From Juglans regia (lineage: Eukaryota > Streptophyta > Magnoliopsida > Fagales > Juglandaceae): 64,000 nt of DNA. The stretch is from positions 29,545,150 to 29,609,149 of the forward strand of contig NC_049910.1 in the NCBI RefSeq assembly GCF_001411555.2, given 5' to 3'. Positions 1 through 10,438 of this stretch are shown piece after piece. The stretch's first letter is position 1, and each line of letters opens with the position of its first letter. The translations under genes and the position numbers were made by a program. The notes below the pieces were generated by a model that made no database searches, was not told the origin of the DNA, and saw nothing but the letters and a program-made list of their open reading frames with translations.

Positions 1-1626
1 ATCGAAATTTACTCTGTAAGTCGGATAAGTTTGAAAGACCCTATCTTAAAGAGGTTCCTGTCAAAAAAAAAAAAAGTGAAGCATGAAAAATGAGTGGTAT
101 ATGTTGGTATCATCTCAATTCAGGCCCACTTTTAAAATGAAAACAATTATTAACATGGATCATTATTGATTCTTGGAGGTTGAGCTATTGATCACTACTC
201 ATGTTGTACTGCCAAAAATGAATACTTTCGAACCATCCATCGACATCTAGCTATATATAACTAGCTAGCTAGCATTATAAATTAAATTAAAGACTGAATT
301 AAGAAAACATTTTTCGACCTAGGATCCAAAGCGCGTATATTTCGTGAATATATAGAACAAGCAAGCAAGGCTGTCTTGAGTAATTCACTTGAACTCATTC
401 ATATATGCGGGTGAAGCCGAGGGGTTAATTAAGGCATCATTTGGATATTAAGATGAGATGAAAAATTTATGAATAATACTGAAATAATTTGAGTTAAAAT
501 ATTATATATAAAGTTAAAATATTGTTAGAATATTACTTTTTAATATTATTTTTATTTTGAGATTTAAAAAATTTAAATTATTTTTTATGTTTCTTTTGAA
601 AATTTAAAAAAATTATAATGATTACGTAATGATTAAATAAAAAAAAGTTATAGATTTAAAATTAAAAAATACATGTTTGTATTTGACTGATGTTTAGGAA
701 GGAAACGAGATAAGAATGAAGAAAAAAACAAATTATTGGTTCGAATGGGGATGACTTTCTTTTTCTTTTTAATCTTCTACTTCTAATTGATTTTAATATT
801 GTGCTTACTGATCATCATAAATGATGATTAAGTAACTAATTCAAAAGGGACATGTGGCAGCTATCTTGGTAGAGAAGGGCATGCCTATCAACCAAAAGGA
901 CAAGATTGGGCATGCTCATGATCATAGGCTTAATTAGTTCAAAACGTTCATAGATTTGAATGACAATTAAGTCAAGAAGGGCATGCTCATCAACCCAAAA
1001 AGAACAAGGAAAATGGGAAAAAAAAAGTCAAGAGTGGGATGGTGATCTGAATACTTAAAAAGACACCCCATGCAAGAAAGTTCATGGAAGCTGATCAAGA
1101 GGGTGGGGGAGCATATATAAAAAGCTTTGAGGAGTTGACAAAAAGCCTAGAGCTCTTGACTCGAGGACACACACATGAATGAACTCTATGCTTTGCAATA
1201 TTTTGTATAGTTCTTTTTTTTCTTCTGGTCCCCCTGCAATGCCAATAATGAAATGATCAAAAGCTAGCACTTTTTTTGGACATTATTTTTTCAAGTACAA
1301 GTCGTTGCAAAAAAGGCAGATGGCCATCACATTCCATATTAAAATGCTTGCCATTATCACAAAGCCCTCTAAATTTCTAGATTACGATCCTTCCCCTACA
1401 ATGCTAATTGGCTTCTCAGTTCTCACTCTTGAAATGTCGTTCGTTCAAACTGACTATTTGCATGAAGTAGCACTGCTTTTTGAAAAGGCTCAGCCCCAAA
1501 TCCTGACCTAAGAAAATGCAGCTTAATTCGAAGACTATTTGCAACCAAATTGGATATAAATCTTGATAAATGAAATATTGGTATATGAATATTATTATTG
1601 GCAGAACTCTCTGGAAAAGCTTCACA

Positions 1627-1627
<1 letters not shown>
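1..1627. other. AT-rich intergenic, no gene seen
   Basis: No coding region is convincing here. Short frames at 1082-1270 and 1305-1511 have no recognisable motif. The stretch includes a small-element relic at 433-690 and a pair of imperfect direct repeats near 872 and 975, both listed separately. Confidence 0.6.
433..690. repeat. MITE-like repeat, family A
   Basis: It begins 'tttggatattaagatgagat' and continues through a T/A-rich body with 'aaaaaattataatgatta'. The same start and body recur at about 1976, 13757, 25550, 32505, 42950, 43340 and 58750 in one orientation or the other. Intact copies carry ends reading 'tttggat..ttgagatgagat' and 'catctcaacatccaaac'. No coding capacity is seen. 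The family type is inferred; superfamily unknown. Confidence 0.6.

Positions 1628-1661
<34 letters not shown>
1628..1661. repeat. (AT)n microsatellite
   Basis: An uninterrupted run of about 17 AT units. Confidence 0.95.
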
Positions 1662-1665
<4 letters not shown>

Positions 1666-1975
1666 TGTATTGCATAATTAGTCAGAGAATATGAACATGA
1701 TACATGATTTCTTGAGTACTGTTTGTACTATGAATTCATGCATGTGTCATGATCATACTACGACTGCAGTAGTGAAATTTCTGATTAAATTCTTTTGTAT
1801 AAGTGATTTGTGATGATCATTTACTAATTATCGCAAGAATTTATGATGGAAATGGATGAATTTAATCATTTAATTAAATATATGAACAGTATTTAATAAG
1901 TAGAATATTATTGTTCATTTACCATCGGTTTTATTTTTTCTTGCTTCATAAATATTCCTCTAATTTTTTATTTTG

Positions 1976-2325
1976 GTTAAGGTCTGGTTTGATTTCATAA
2001 ACCTTTAAAACCATCTGATTATTTCATCTCAACATCCAAACACCATTTAAACATCTTTCAATTTCAAATTTTTAAATTTTCAAAATTTTTATATAATCAT
2101 TATAACTTTTTCAAACTTCCAAATAAAATATAAAAAACAATTTAATTTTTTCAAATCTCAAAATAAAAAGTATATTTTAACCCTATTTTAAATTTATATT
2201 TTTTTATTTAATATTTTATCTCTCGTCTCTCAAAATCTCATAAAAATCTTAACTTAAAATATTTCACTATTATCTATAAATTATCTCATTATTATTAATA
2301 AATTTCTAACTAAATGCCCTTTACT
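1976..2325. repeat. MITE-like repeat, family A (reverse orientation)
   Basis: It contains 'tttcatctcaacatccaaac' followed by the family body ('attataactttttcaaact', 'ttttcaaatctcaaaataaa') and closes near 'tctaactaaatgcc'. It is slightly longer than the copy at 13757. Confidence 0.6.
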
Positions 2326-2329
2326 CTCA

Positions 2330-2909
2330 AACTAAAAAGCTGAAACTGTGCACCTGTACTAAATGCTTTATTGCCAAAAATGGAGTTAGCTGATAAAGTA
2401 CACAGCTACTAGTAGAATAGGATACGTTTAAAAAAAAAACAGCTAGGATGCGATAAAAGGTATTGAACTGCTTTGGCGTATCTTCCAAGATGATCAGCAC
2501 TGTAAACGAAATATTAGAGTTTAATTTTAAAGATGATCAATTTCCATAACTTGTTAAAGAAAAGAGAAGCCCGAAAGGTAATCCCTCGTGTCTCAAGCAT
2601 GAGGAGTCAGGCAACTTGTCAAGAAGCATGAGGTAATTAAAACAGCTCTAGTTAGCTAGATAGCCATTGTTAACAGCAAACAGGTTATGATGCTGTGCTA
2701 GTACTCGCATATATTCATGATCAATCAGCTGCAATTTACACATGATCTCTGCAAAGGGTATACATTAGTATCCTAAGGTACTAAACCATGCAGTCCATGT
2801 GACTTGTACGCCTACTACCAGAATTTCTGAGACAATTTAACATGCATGCATATCTTGACGTGATAATAAGATTGCTTATATATATATATGATCTGATGAA
2901 TCTCCAACC

Positions 2910-2945
<36 letters not shown>

Positions 2946-3428
2946 AGGGTTTTGTCAGATGGAGACGTACGTATTCTTTTCTTCATGTTTGAATTGGCAA
3001 GAGGGCAATGCACCTTTCGTGACCACTGACCAGTCAAGCAAATTAATAAATTAAGATTGCTGACCACATCTTTCACATTCATCATGAACACTTCACCCCA
3101 AATATATATAAATATATATATATATTATAATATATACACACACTTATATGCAACTAAACAAACTTAAATTAACAGAATAAGTTAGCTAGCTAGGCTTCAC
3201 ACTGCACCCACACCATATATAATGTAGTATATTATATATAATAATCTTCACTAATTTCCTACATACATCGATCGAACATCTGGACAAAACAGCACCCTAA
3301 AACAGCATCTAAAAGCTACTTGCCTATCTTATTTTTCTCAATTTTCAAATTGTGGTCGGTTTGGTACATTTTGATAGGTTAATGTCCAGAATAAAGTAGT
3401 ACTATTAGCTAGCCGGCAAGGTAATAAT
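2330..3428. other. Downstream flank of the MYB gene
   Basis: This lies 3' of the minus-strand MYB gene and probably includes its 3' UTR near 3200-3428. A (GA)n microsatellite sits at 2912-2941 and TA-rich runs at about 2878-2889 and 3104-3135. No other gene is recognised. Confidence 0.5.
2912..2941. repeat. (GA)n microsatellite
   Basis: A perfect run of about 15 GA units. Confidence 0.95.
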
Positions 3429-4616
3429 CTAGGGAGAGTTGCCCAAGTATGGAGCAATCTCATGTTCTCTAGTATTTTCCTGAAATCCAAAACCATTGAG
3501 AAATTCATCATCATCATTTATATGGGACTCAAACTCAAAATCCAGACTAACTCCGTCCTGTTTGAGTATTCCACCTCCATTATTAATGCCGGACCATGTC
3601 TCCAAAGCCAACGTAGATGAAGTTGAAAGAGTTCCAGACAGGTGATCCCGAGATGATGTTGTAGTACTAGTGCTGTAATTCTCATGACTTGTACTGTGAA
3701 AATCTGAAACTTGCATATGCCTTGAAATGAGCTCATGATGATCATGACTTTGATCCGAAACAAGACCATGGAAATCACCATTTTGCATCATGTTGTCGTC
3801 TGCTGGATATGGGAATATCTGGGAATTTGTATCAAAACATGCTGAGTTCCCATAATCATAGGTTTCAGCAGCAGGATTAATTGAAGCCCAAAACTGTGCC
3901 AGGTTGAGATGACTGATATTGTTAGTATTCTCATTGTTATTGTCAGTACTCTTTGGATCACAATTAGTATTTCCTGCCAATAATACCTTTTTCTTCAACT
4001 TGGTGTTCCAGTAGTTCTTAATATCATTGTCTGTTCTACCCGGCAGTTGGGAAGCCATAACAGACCACCTATTCGATCCCAAGAACATAATATATATTCG
4101 TAAAACACTGCTATATTAAAATTATTTTAGGAAATAAAAAGTGATCGATCAATTGACTTGCCTACTTCCAATGCTACCATAGAGAGTGCAGATAATTTTG
4201 TCTTCCTCCTCAGTAAAGCTTCCACGCCTGATGTCTGGCCTGAGATAATTCAGCCATCTGAGCCGGCAGCTCTTACCACAGCGTTTAAGGCCTGAAACAC
4301 AGAAGAAACATCTTTAGGGCGAAAGGGGTTTGGAGGAAACGTTCATAGCATAACGAAGATATGCTAGTTTCTTTGAAAGAGGGGAAAAGAAAAGGCACAA
4401 GAAATAATTAAGAAAAACATCATATTCTGTGGCCTGGAAAGAGATCATGAGGAAAGGAGAAAGGACATGAACGGAGAGACCTGCTTTGTGAGGCAAAGCA
4501 ATCCAATTTCCACCAGTGCCATGTTTCTCGAGGTAGTCCTTTAGAGTGGCATCTTCTTCAGGGGACCAAGGCCCTTTTTTCACGTTGGCTTTGTCACAAC
4601 ATGGAGCTCTGCCCAT
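3429..4616 (-). CDS. R2R3-MYB transcription factor, RAX/MYB36/MYB87-like (subgroup 14)
   Basis: Three exons on the minus strand: 4616-4481, 4291-4162 and 4068-3429, giving 301 residues. Exon lengths of 136 and 130 bp match the conserved R2R3-MYB layout. The protein starts [10 protein letters not shown]2 spans about residues 14-64 with W17, W38 and W58; R3 spans about 67-115 with F71, W90 and W109, ending in [18 protein letters not shown]. All helix-anchoring aromatics are present. The bHLH-binding signature of R3 is absent, as in subgroup 14. The C-terminal 190 residues are low-complexity, Ser/Asn/Asp-rich, with an acidic stretch near the end, a plausible activation region. Known relatives act in the nucleus in axillary meristem formation (RAX) or endodermal differentiation (MYB36); which applies here cannot be told. 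The ATG at 4616 is preferred over an upstream in-frame one at 4631 because MGRAPCC is the invariant family start. Intron 2 uses a GC donor (see findings). Confidence 0.93.
4069..4161 (-). other. MYB intron 2, GC-AG type
   Basis: The donor reads AG then gcaagt (minus strand, 4161-4156) and the acceptor is ag at 4070-4069. Only this pair restores the universal SRW junction of R3. The GC is embedded in an otherwise perfect donor consensus. Confidence 0.85.
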
Positions 4617-4830
4617 GTTCAATTCCCTCACTAGATTAATTAAACAGTAGAAAAAGCAAACCTTAAGGGAGACAGACAGAGACAGAGACAGAGAAAGAGA
4701 GATCGATGATTGCAGAAGTGAGCATACTGCAATATGGTTTTGAAGATGGATAAGAAGAGCTTTTGGAAGTTTGACTTTGTCCGACTGACTGAGTACTCCA
4801 TTTGAACCTTTTTCTTTAAACTATTCAACC
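4617..4830 (-). promoter_or_regulatory. 5' UTR and proximal promoter of the MYB gene
   Basis: On the coding strand the leader is rich in CT repeats (positions about 4669-4702, ctctgtctctgtct style), common in plant 5' UTRs. An in-frame upstream ATG at 4631 would add five residues. A weak TATA-like stretch lies near 4845-4852. Extent is inferred. Confidence 0.45.
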
Positions 4831-5099
4831 AATTTGTAGGCTTGCATTATAAGTTTTAGAGATAGATCGGGCCCAGTCAATATTGTTGGTGCTTGAGGAA
4901 GCACACAGATTTCATGCTTTTGCTGTCAAATAGGAACCTATTAAAGGTACCAACTTATATATGAAACATCAGTTACTATTTACCATTCATGAAAAAATGA
5001 AAAAATTATAAATATAAGGTGTGAGAATTAATAGTAATTGATTCATAATAAATTATTCTATTTTTCTTTTTCTTCTCTTTAAAGAGAGGTAGAAGGCCG
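4831..5099. other. Upstream intergenic, nothing distinct
   Basis: AT-rich sequence between the MYB promoter and the next repeat; no feature recognised. Confidence 0.5.
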
Positions 5100-5541
5100 C
5101 ATGTGGGCCCGAGTGCCTAAAATCGTCGAACAAACTCGTCTTCGTCTCTTAAATGGGGTTGTAAATAAACAAATTCATTCAACAAATCATATTAAACGAG
5201 ACAACTCAAATAAATCTCGAATAACTTTCTATTTATTATTCTTTATAGTTTTTTAAATTTACAATAAAAATGTCCGATTAAGCATTTAAAAGATATAGAA
5301 GAAATCATATTCATTATAATATCATACATATTGTTTGAATCCTTACAAATATAATCATTGATGTATATTATAAACAATAAATCATGTTATTAAAATCAAA
5401 TAACTCGTGAACAAGTTCAAGTTCATTTAAAAATAAGTGAGTACGTTGTTCGATCGTGAATATATATAAAATATGACTTGTTGAGAAGTACGAGCTCGGG
5501 TCGTATACAATAAAAACTAAACAATCCAACCTTTGACCATC
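5100..5541. repeat. Left part of an older repeat interrupted by the copia element
   Basis: The sequence has the 'gaacaaactcg...gagctcgg' style. The end near 5160 ('ttgtaaataaacaa') is approximately inverted in 'cttgtttacattcac' at 10397-10411, on the far side of the copia insertion. This suggests a small inverted-repeat element that was split by the insertion. The match is short, so this is tentative. Confidence 0.35.
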
Positions 5542-5546
5542 TACTA

Positions 5547-5745
5547 TGTTAATATTGATACCAAGAAGTGCTCAAGAAAATACAAAGCATTTGAAGAATC
5601 TTTTTTGAGTTGTTTGTATAAAATGAACTACAGCTTATATACACTCACTTACAGACGAAAAAACTTAAATATCAAACTGATTCTAACAGAAAACTCTATA
5701 ACAGAATCTATAACAGAATAAAATGAAGCTATATTATCTCTAATA
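5547..5745 (-). repeat. Copia 3' LTR (199 bp)
   Basis: It matches 10130-10367 with only about three base differences over the shared 199 positions, but lacks an 8-bp insert and a 31-bp duplication seen there. It abuts the polypurine tract. Confidence 0.95.
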
Positions 5746-5755
5746 CCCCCCTCTC
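5746..5755 (-). other. Copia polypurine tract
   Basis: GAGAGGGGGG on the minus strand immediately before the 3' LTR; the usual plus-strand primer site of reverse transcription. Confidence 0.85.
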
Positions 5756-7720
5756 AAGCTAGAGTATGGACGTTAATCAATCCCAACTTGGAAACCAGAG
5801 CAGAAAATAATGGAAATCCTAATGGCTTAGTAAAACAGTCTGCCAACTGGTGATGAGAAGATACATGAAAAAGCTTTACAGTATTGGCTTGGACTTTGTC
5901 ACGAATAAAGTGACAATCTATTTCTATATGTTTCGTTCTTTCATGAAACATAGGATTAGATGCAATGTGAATTGCAGTCTTGTTGTCACAATAGAGAGCA
6001 GCAACTTGAGGGTGAGAAACTTGTAAATCCTGAAGCTATGAGAGTAACCAAACAAGCTCACAAACAGTATTGGCCATGGCTCTATATTCTGATTCAGCTG
6101 AAGATTGTGAAACAATGCATTGCTTCTTTGATTTCCATGAAATGAGAGAGTTACCAAGGAAAATACAAAAACCTGTGACAGATTTTCTGGTATCTTGACA
6201 TCCAACCCAATCTGAATCAGTAAATGCAGTCAAGTGAAGATTAGACTTGGAAGGAAAAAATAATCCTTGACCAGGAGATTCTTTAATGAATTGTAGTACT
6301 CTTTGAGCTGCATGAAGATGAGGCAACCGAGAAGAATCCATGAATTGGCTTAAGGTATGAACTGCAAAGGTTATATCTGGTCTTGTGATGGTTAGATATA
6401 ACAACCTTCCTACCAATCTCCTATATGAAGTTGGATCTTCTATAAGAGGTCCATCATCCCGAGAGAGCTTTAGATGTTGTTCCATTGGAGTCTTGACAGG
6501 TTTTGATCCTAAGAAGCCAATATCTTGTAAAATCTCTAAGGCATATTTCCTTTGAGAAAGAGAAATTCCTGAAGTGTTCCTTGCAACTTCCAACCCCAAA
6601 AAATACTTTAAAGACTCAAGGTCTTTAAGCTTGAATTTCTTGTCAAGAAAAACTTTGAAGATATTCACAACTGCCATGTCATTGCTAGTAATGAGGATAT
6701 CATCCACATATACTAACAATGCAATGAAACTAGTACCTTGAAGCCGTGTGAAAAGTGAATAATCTGATTTACTTTGCTGAAAACCAAGCTCAACAATGGT
6801 AAAAGAAAACTTGAAAAACCATTGTCTTGAAACTTGTTTTAAGCCATACAAAGATTTGTTTAATCTACAAACCCGTGTGTCATTTTTGTCACCAAATCCA
6901 GGAGGTAAAGACATGTAAACTTCCTCCAATAAATCTCCATGGAGGAATGCATTGTTGACATCTAATTGAATTAGATGCCAACCCTTAGCAGCTGCTATGG
7001 AAATGAGACACTTAACAGTGACCATTTTGGCAACTGGGCAGAAGGTATCAAAATAATCCACTCCTTCTTGTTGTGTAAAGCCTTTGGCAACTAACCTTGC
7101 CTTATATCTCTCAAGTGATCCATCAGATTTCAGCTTAACCCTATACACCCATTTGCACCCAATAGGACTCTTTCCAAGGGGAAGATTGGTTAATGTCCAA
7201 GTATTATTTGTTTCTAAGGCTTGAATTTCTTCAGCCATAGCAACTCTCCAATGGGGAATCTTAACAGCTTGATGATAGAATTTAGGTTCAATGAAAGTGG
7301 AAAGAGCTAAAGTGAAAGCTTTGTGTTTAGAAGCTAAGAAAGAATAACCAAGTGAATGAGATAAAGGGTATGACTTACCTGATAAAGGACCAGAATTCCC
7401 ATGGAAAGGTGAGGAAGAGCAAGCCTGTGAAGATGCCAAATGGCAATGAAAATCTTGCAAGTAACCAGGTGGTTTATGTACTCGAGATGATCTTCTAGGA
7501 AAAGAAAGCTCTTGTGAAACTTGTGGTGTATTAGAAATAGAATCTGTATTAAAATTTGAGACAGGTTCTATGTGAGGAGATGAAACAGGTAAGACAGAAT
7601 CTATAGAAGAGGGAGATGAGATAGAATCTTCTTGAGCAGGAAAAAGATTAGAGGAAATGGATTGATCAGAAATTGGAGCAGGAAAAACAGCATCTGAAGA
7701 AACAGTAGAATTCTGATTTA
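5754..7720 (-). pseudogene. Copia pol: reverse transcriptase and RNase H (broken)
   Basis: A 474-residue open stretch (7460-6036) carries the copia reverse transcriptase: the [12 protein letters not shown] start region, [13 protein letters not shown] (residues about 165-177), the catalytic YVDD at residues 251-254 (about 6699-6710) and SLYGLKQ. RNase H follows with [12 protein letters not shown] single stop at 6036-6038 interrupts WLLS/LQDLQ; the same frame then runs to 5754 and ends beside the polypurine tract with the conserved tail ([35 protein letters not shown]). The strongly conserved catalytic residues mean decay is recent. The frame is +1 relative to the integrase part, which shows a small indel upstream. 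Confidence 0.9.
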
Positions 7721-8842
7721 ATGATTGGAAGGGGAAGATGTATTCATGAAAAACAACATCTCAAGAAACAAAGATTTGATGATTATCAAGATCATAAAGT
7801 TTATATCCCTTGATGGCAAGAGGATATCTATGAAAATACATCTCCTAGCTCTAGGAGCAAATTTGGATCTGTTTTGAGTTAATGTAGAGGCATAGCAAAG
7901 AGAACCAAAGATCTTTAAGTGAGAAAATGAAGGGGATTTTTGGAAAAGTAGTTCATATGGAGTTTTATTAGCAAGCAAAGGAGATGAAATTCTGTTGATT
8001 AAATATACTGTTGTAAGTATACATTCAGACCAGAATTTTAATGGAACATGAGATTGGAAGAAAAGAGCACGAGCAACATTAAGAATGTGCTGGTGTTTTC
8101 TTTCAACCACTGAGTTTTGTTGTGGAGTGGCCACACAAGACAATTGATGAACTATTCCTTTGGAAGAATAAAAATCAGACATAGCAAATTCAGTGCCATT
8201 ATCTGTTCTGAGAATTTTTATGGAAGAATCAAACTGATTGACCATGTTTATGAAATGCTATAAATGCACCCGAGTGTCAGATTTATATTTCATCAAATAT
8301 ATCCAGGTGCTTCGAGAAAAGTCATCTACAATGGTTAAAAAATATTTAAAACCATCTAATGACTGATATGGAAAAGGGCCCCAAATATCACAGTGTACAA
8401 ATTGAAAAGGTAAAGAAGAGCTATGTTCACTGTGAGAAGGAAATGGTAGCCTCTTGTGTTTAGCAAGTGGACAGATTGAACAAGGAATTGTATTATTGAT
8501 TGAAACAGTAGGTACAATGGAAGATAACAATTTGATTCTGGAAAATGAGGGATGACCCAACCTTTTATGCCAAATATCAAATTCAGATTGACTAGAATGA
8601 GAAACAAAAGTTGAATTGAAATGTAAATCGCAAGGAAGAGTACTAAGATCATCTGGTTTATGCAGTAAGTATAGTCCTCCTTTGGCTTTACCCTTCCCAA
8701 TCATTCTCCAATAGGTGAGGCCCTGTATAAAGCAAGCATCACCAAAAAATATTAAGCAACAAGAGGATGATTTTGTTAGTTGACTGACAGAGAGGAGATT
8801 GAATTTAAAGGAAGGTACACAAAGGACATTATGTAGAATAAG
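7718..8842 (-). pseudogene. Copia pol: integrase (broken)
   Basis: The zinc-binding HHCC domain is seen as HKRLGHPSFSRI ... CSICPLAKHKR at about 8450-8580. The catalytic core has D in CDIWGPF, D in TDNGTEF and E in [12 protein letters not shown] stop at 8258-8260 cuts the core between the first and second catalytic Asp, and the stretch upstream of the first open frame (8704-8842) begins with another stop at 8843-8845. Downstream, after KFAPRARRC, the frame is lost by a small indel (about 7830-7850). Confidence 0.88.
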
Positions 8843-10090
8843 TTATGGAGACAAATGAATAGAACCAATGTGTGTTACTGGTGCTGAAATGCCATTAGGC
8901 ATTTTAACAAACGCATTATGTGCAGAATGAAAATTTGTGAAAAAACATGTGCTATGGACCATGTGATTCGTAGCACCAGTATCCACAATCCAATCATTGG
9001 ATTTAATAAATGATGGAGATATGGTTTTAATGGAGAAAACAAAAGAGAAAACAGAGTTACCCGTAAGATGATCAATTGGAGAGGTAACATTTGCTGTTTG
9101 AGATACATGTGACTCGGAATTGAGAAGAGTAAGAAGCTTTTGACATTGTTCTGGTGTAAATGGAAAAGATGAATCAGCAGCAACTTGATGAGCTGAGGAT
9201 GAAGGAATTGAAGATTTCCCTTTGGAGCGATATCCATGTAACTTGAAGCACTTGTCAATAGTATGTCCTGGAAGAGAACAGTGAGAACAGATAGGTCTTT
9301 CTTTGCGAGGAAAAGCCTTAGTCTGATGAACAGGTTTGGATGTAGATGAAAAAGCAGCACATGGAATGTGTGGGCCTAGCACAGATCCAATGTCTCTTTG
9401 GCATTCTTCTTGAAGAACAAGTGAAAACACCTTGTTGATAGGAGGAAGTGGATCAATTAGGAGTATTTGACCACGGACTTGAGAGAATGAATCATTGAGC
9501 CCCATAAAAAATCGCATGACATAATCTTGCTGGTGCATATCCATCAAAGCACGTAATCCTCCACAAGAACAAACAGGTAATGGCCTATAGTTCATCAGCT
9601 CATCCCATAGACCTTTCATTTGAGTGTAGTACGCACTAACAGAGAGATCATTTTGCATGAGAGATCCAATTGATTTCTGCAACTGGAAGATCCGAGGGCC
9701 ATTGCCTTGAGAGAAACGTTCTTGAATATCTGACCACATTTCTATGGCAGATTCAACGTAAATTACATTGGCAACAATCTCTTTGGAAAGAGAGTTGAGA
9801 AGTCATGACAAAATCATGTTGTTACATCGAGTCCAGTGGTGAAGTAGAGGAGAAGTGTTTGACGGCTTAGCAAGAGAACCATCAACAAAACCTAATTTAT
9901 TCTTGGTAGTAAGGGCCATGATCATGGATCTACGCCAAGTGTGATAGTTTTCACCAGTGAGAATTTGTGTAACAAGAACAGATCCAGGGCTATCTCCATG
10001 ATGAAGATAGTAAGGACTAGAAGAATTTGAAGGATTTGATGAGGAAGATGAGGAATTTGCAAATGAAGATTCAGAAGAAGAGGTAGTCAT
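8843..10090 (-). pseudogene. Copia gag and protease (broken)
   Basis: It starts MTTSSSESS at 10090, the first Met after the primer site. The N-terminal gag region has LTGENYHTWRRSM, typical of the copia gag family. A stop at 9803-9805 replaces what is normally a Trp codon in the NxMxLSW motif (TGG to TGA). The same frame continues from 9800 to 8843 with the gag core, a CX2CX4HX4C zinc knuckle (CSHCSLPGHTIDKC, about 9248-9289) and the protease active site WIVDTGATNHM (about 8965-8999). Confidence 0.9.
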
Positions 10091-10120
10091 GATGTTTTGC
10101 ACGGGAGCATATTTTTCAAA

Positions 10121-10129
10121 CTGATACCA
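10121..10129 (-). other. Copia primer-binding site
   Basis: TGGTATCAG directly after the 5' LTR on the minus strand, matching the 3' end complement of initiator-methionine tRNA used by most plant copia elements. Confidence 0.9.
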
Positions 10130-10367
10130 TGTTAATATTGATACCAAGAAGTGCTCAAGAAAATACAGAGCATTTGAAGAATCTTTTTTGAGTTGTTTGT
10201 ATAAAATGAACTACAGCTTATATACACTCACTTACAGACGCGGGAAAGAAAAAACTTAAATATCAAACTAACTCTAACAGAAAACTCTATAACAGAATCT
10301 ATAACAGAATAAAATGAAGCTATATTAGACTATAACAGAATAAAATGAAGCTATATTATCTCTAATA
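10130..10367 (-). repeat. Copia 5' LTR (238 bp)
   Basis: Longer than its partner by an 8-bp insertion (cgggaaag, near 10241) and a 31-bp duplication of the segment containing 'tataacagaataaaatgaag' near 10328-10358. Otherwise nearly identical. Confidence 0.95.
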
Positions 10368-10438
10368 TACTATTCGGTTTAGCTTGATCGATCGACTTGT
10401 TTACATTCACTACTCTCATCCATCAAACTAATTCTATA

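Larger units (their letters stand above)
5547..10367 (-). mobile_element. Ty1/copia LTR retrotransposon, complete but disabled
   Basis: A full element on the minus strand: 5' LTR (10130-10367), tRNA-iMet-type primer site, gag, protease, integrase, reverse transcriptase, RNase H, polypurine tract, 3' LTR (5547-5745). The order PR-INT-RT-RH defines copia. Both outer ends are flanked by TACTA (5542-5546 and 10368-10372), a 5-bp target duplication that fixes the boundaries. LTR ends on the plus strand are TGTTAATA and CTCTAATA, so one end is TA rather than the canonical CA complement. gag-pol is one frame broken by stops ending at about 9803, 8843, 8258 and 6036, plus a frameshift between about 7850 and 7700. 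It cannot make its own proteins. Confidence 0.95.

Noticed and set aside
2640..2860. Possible microRNA hairpin downstream of the MYB gene
   Set aside because: No pair of complementary 21-nt arms and no known miRNA sequence seen.
8356..8700. Second long minus-strand frame overlapping the integrase
   Set aside because: It is a frame shadow of the copia integrase; no motif of its own.
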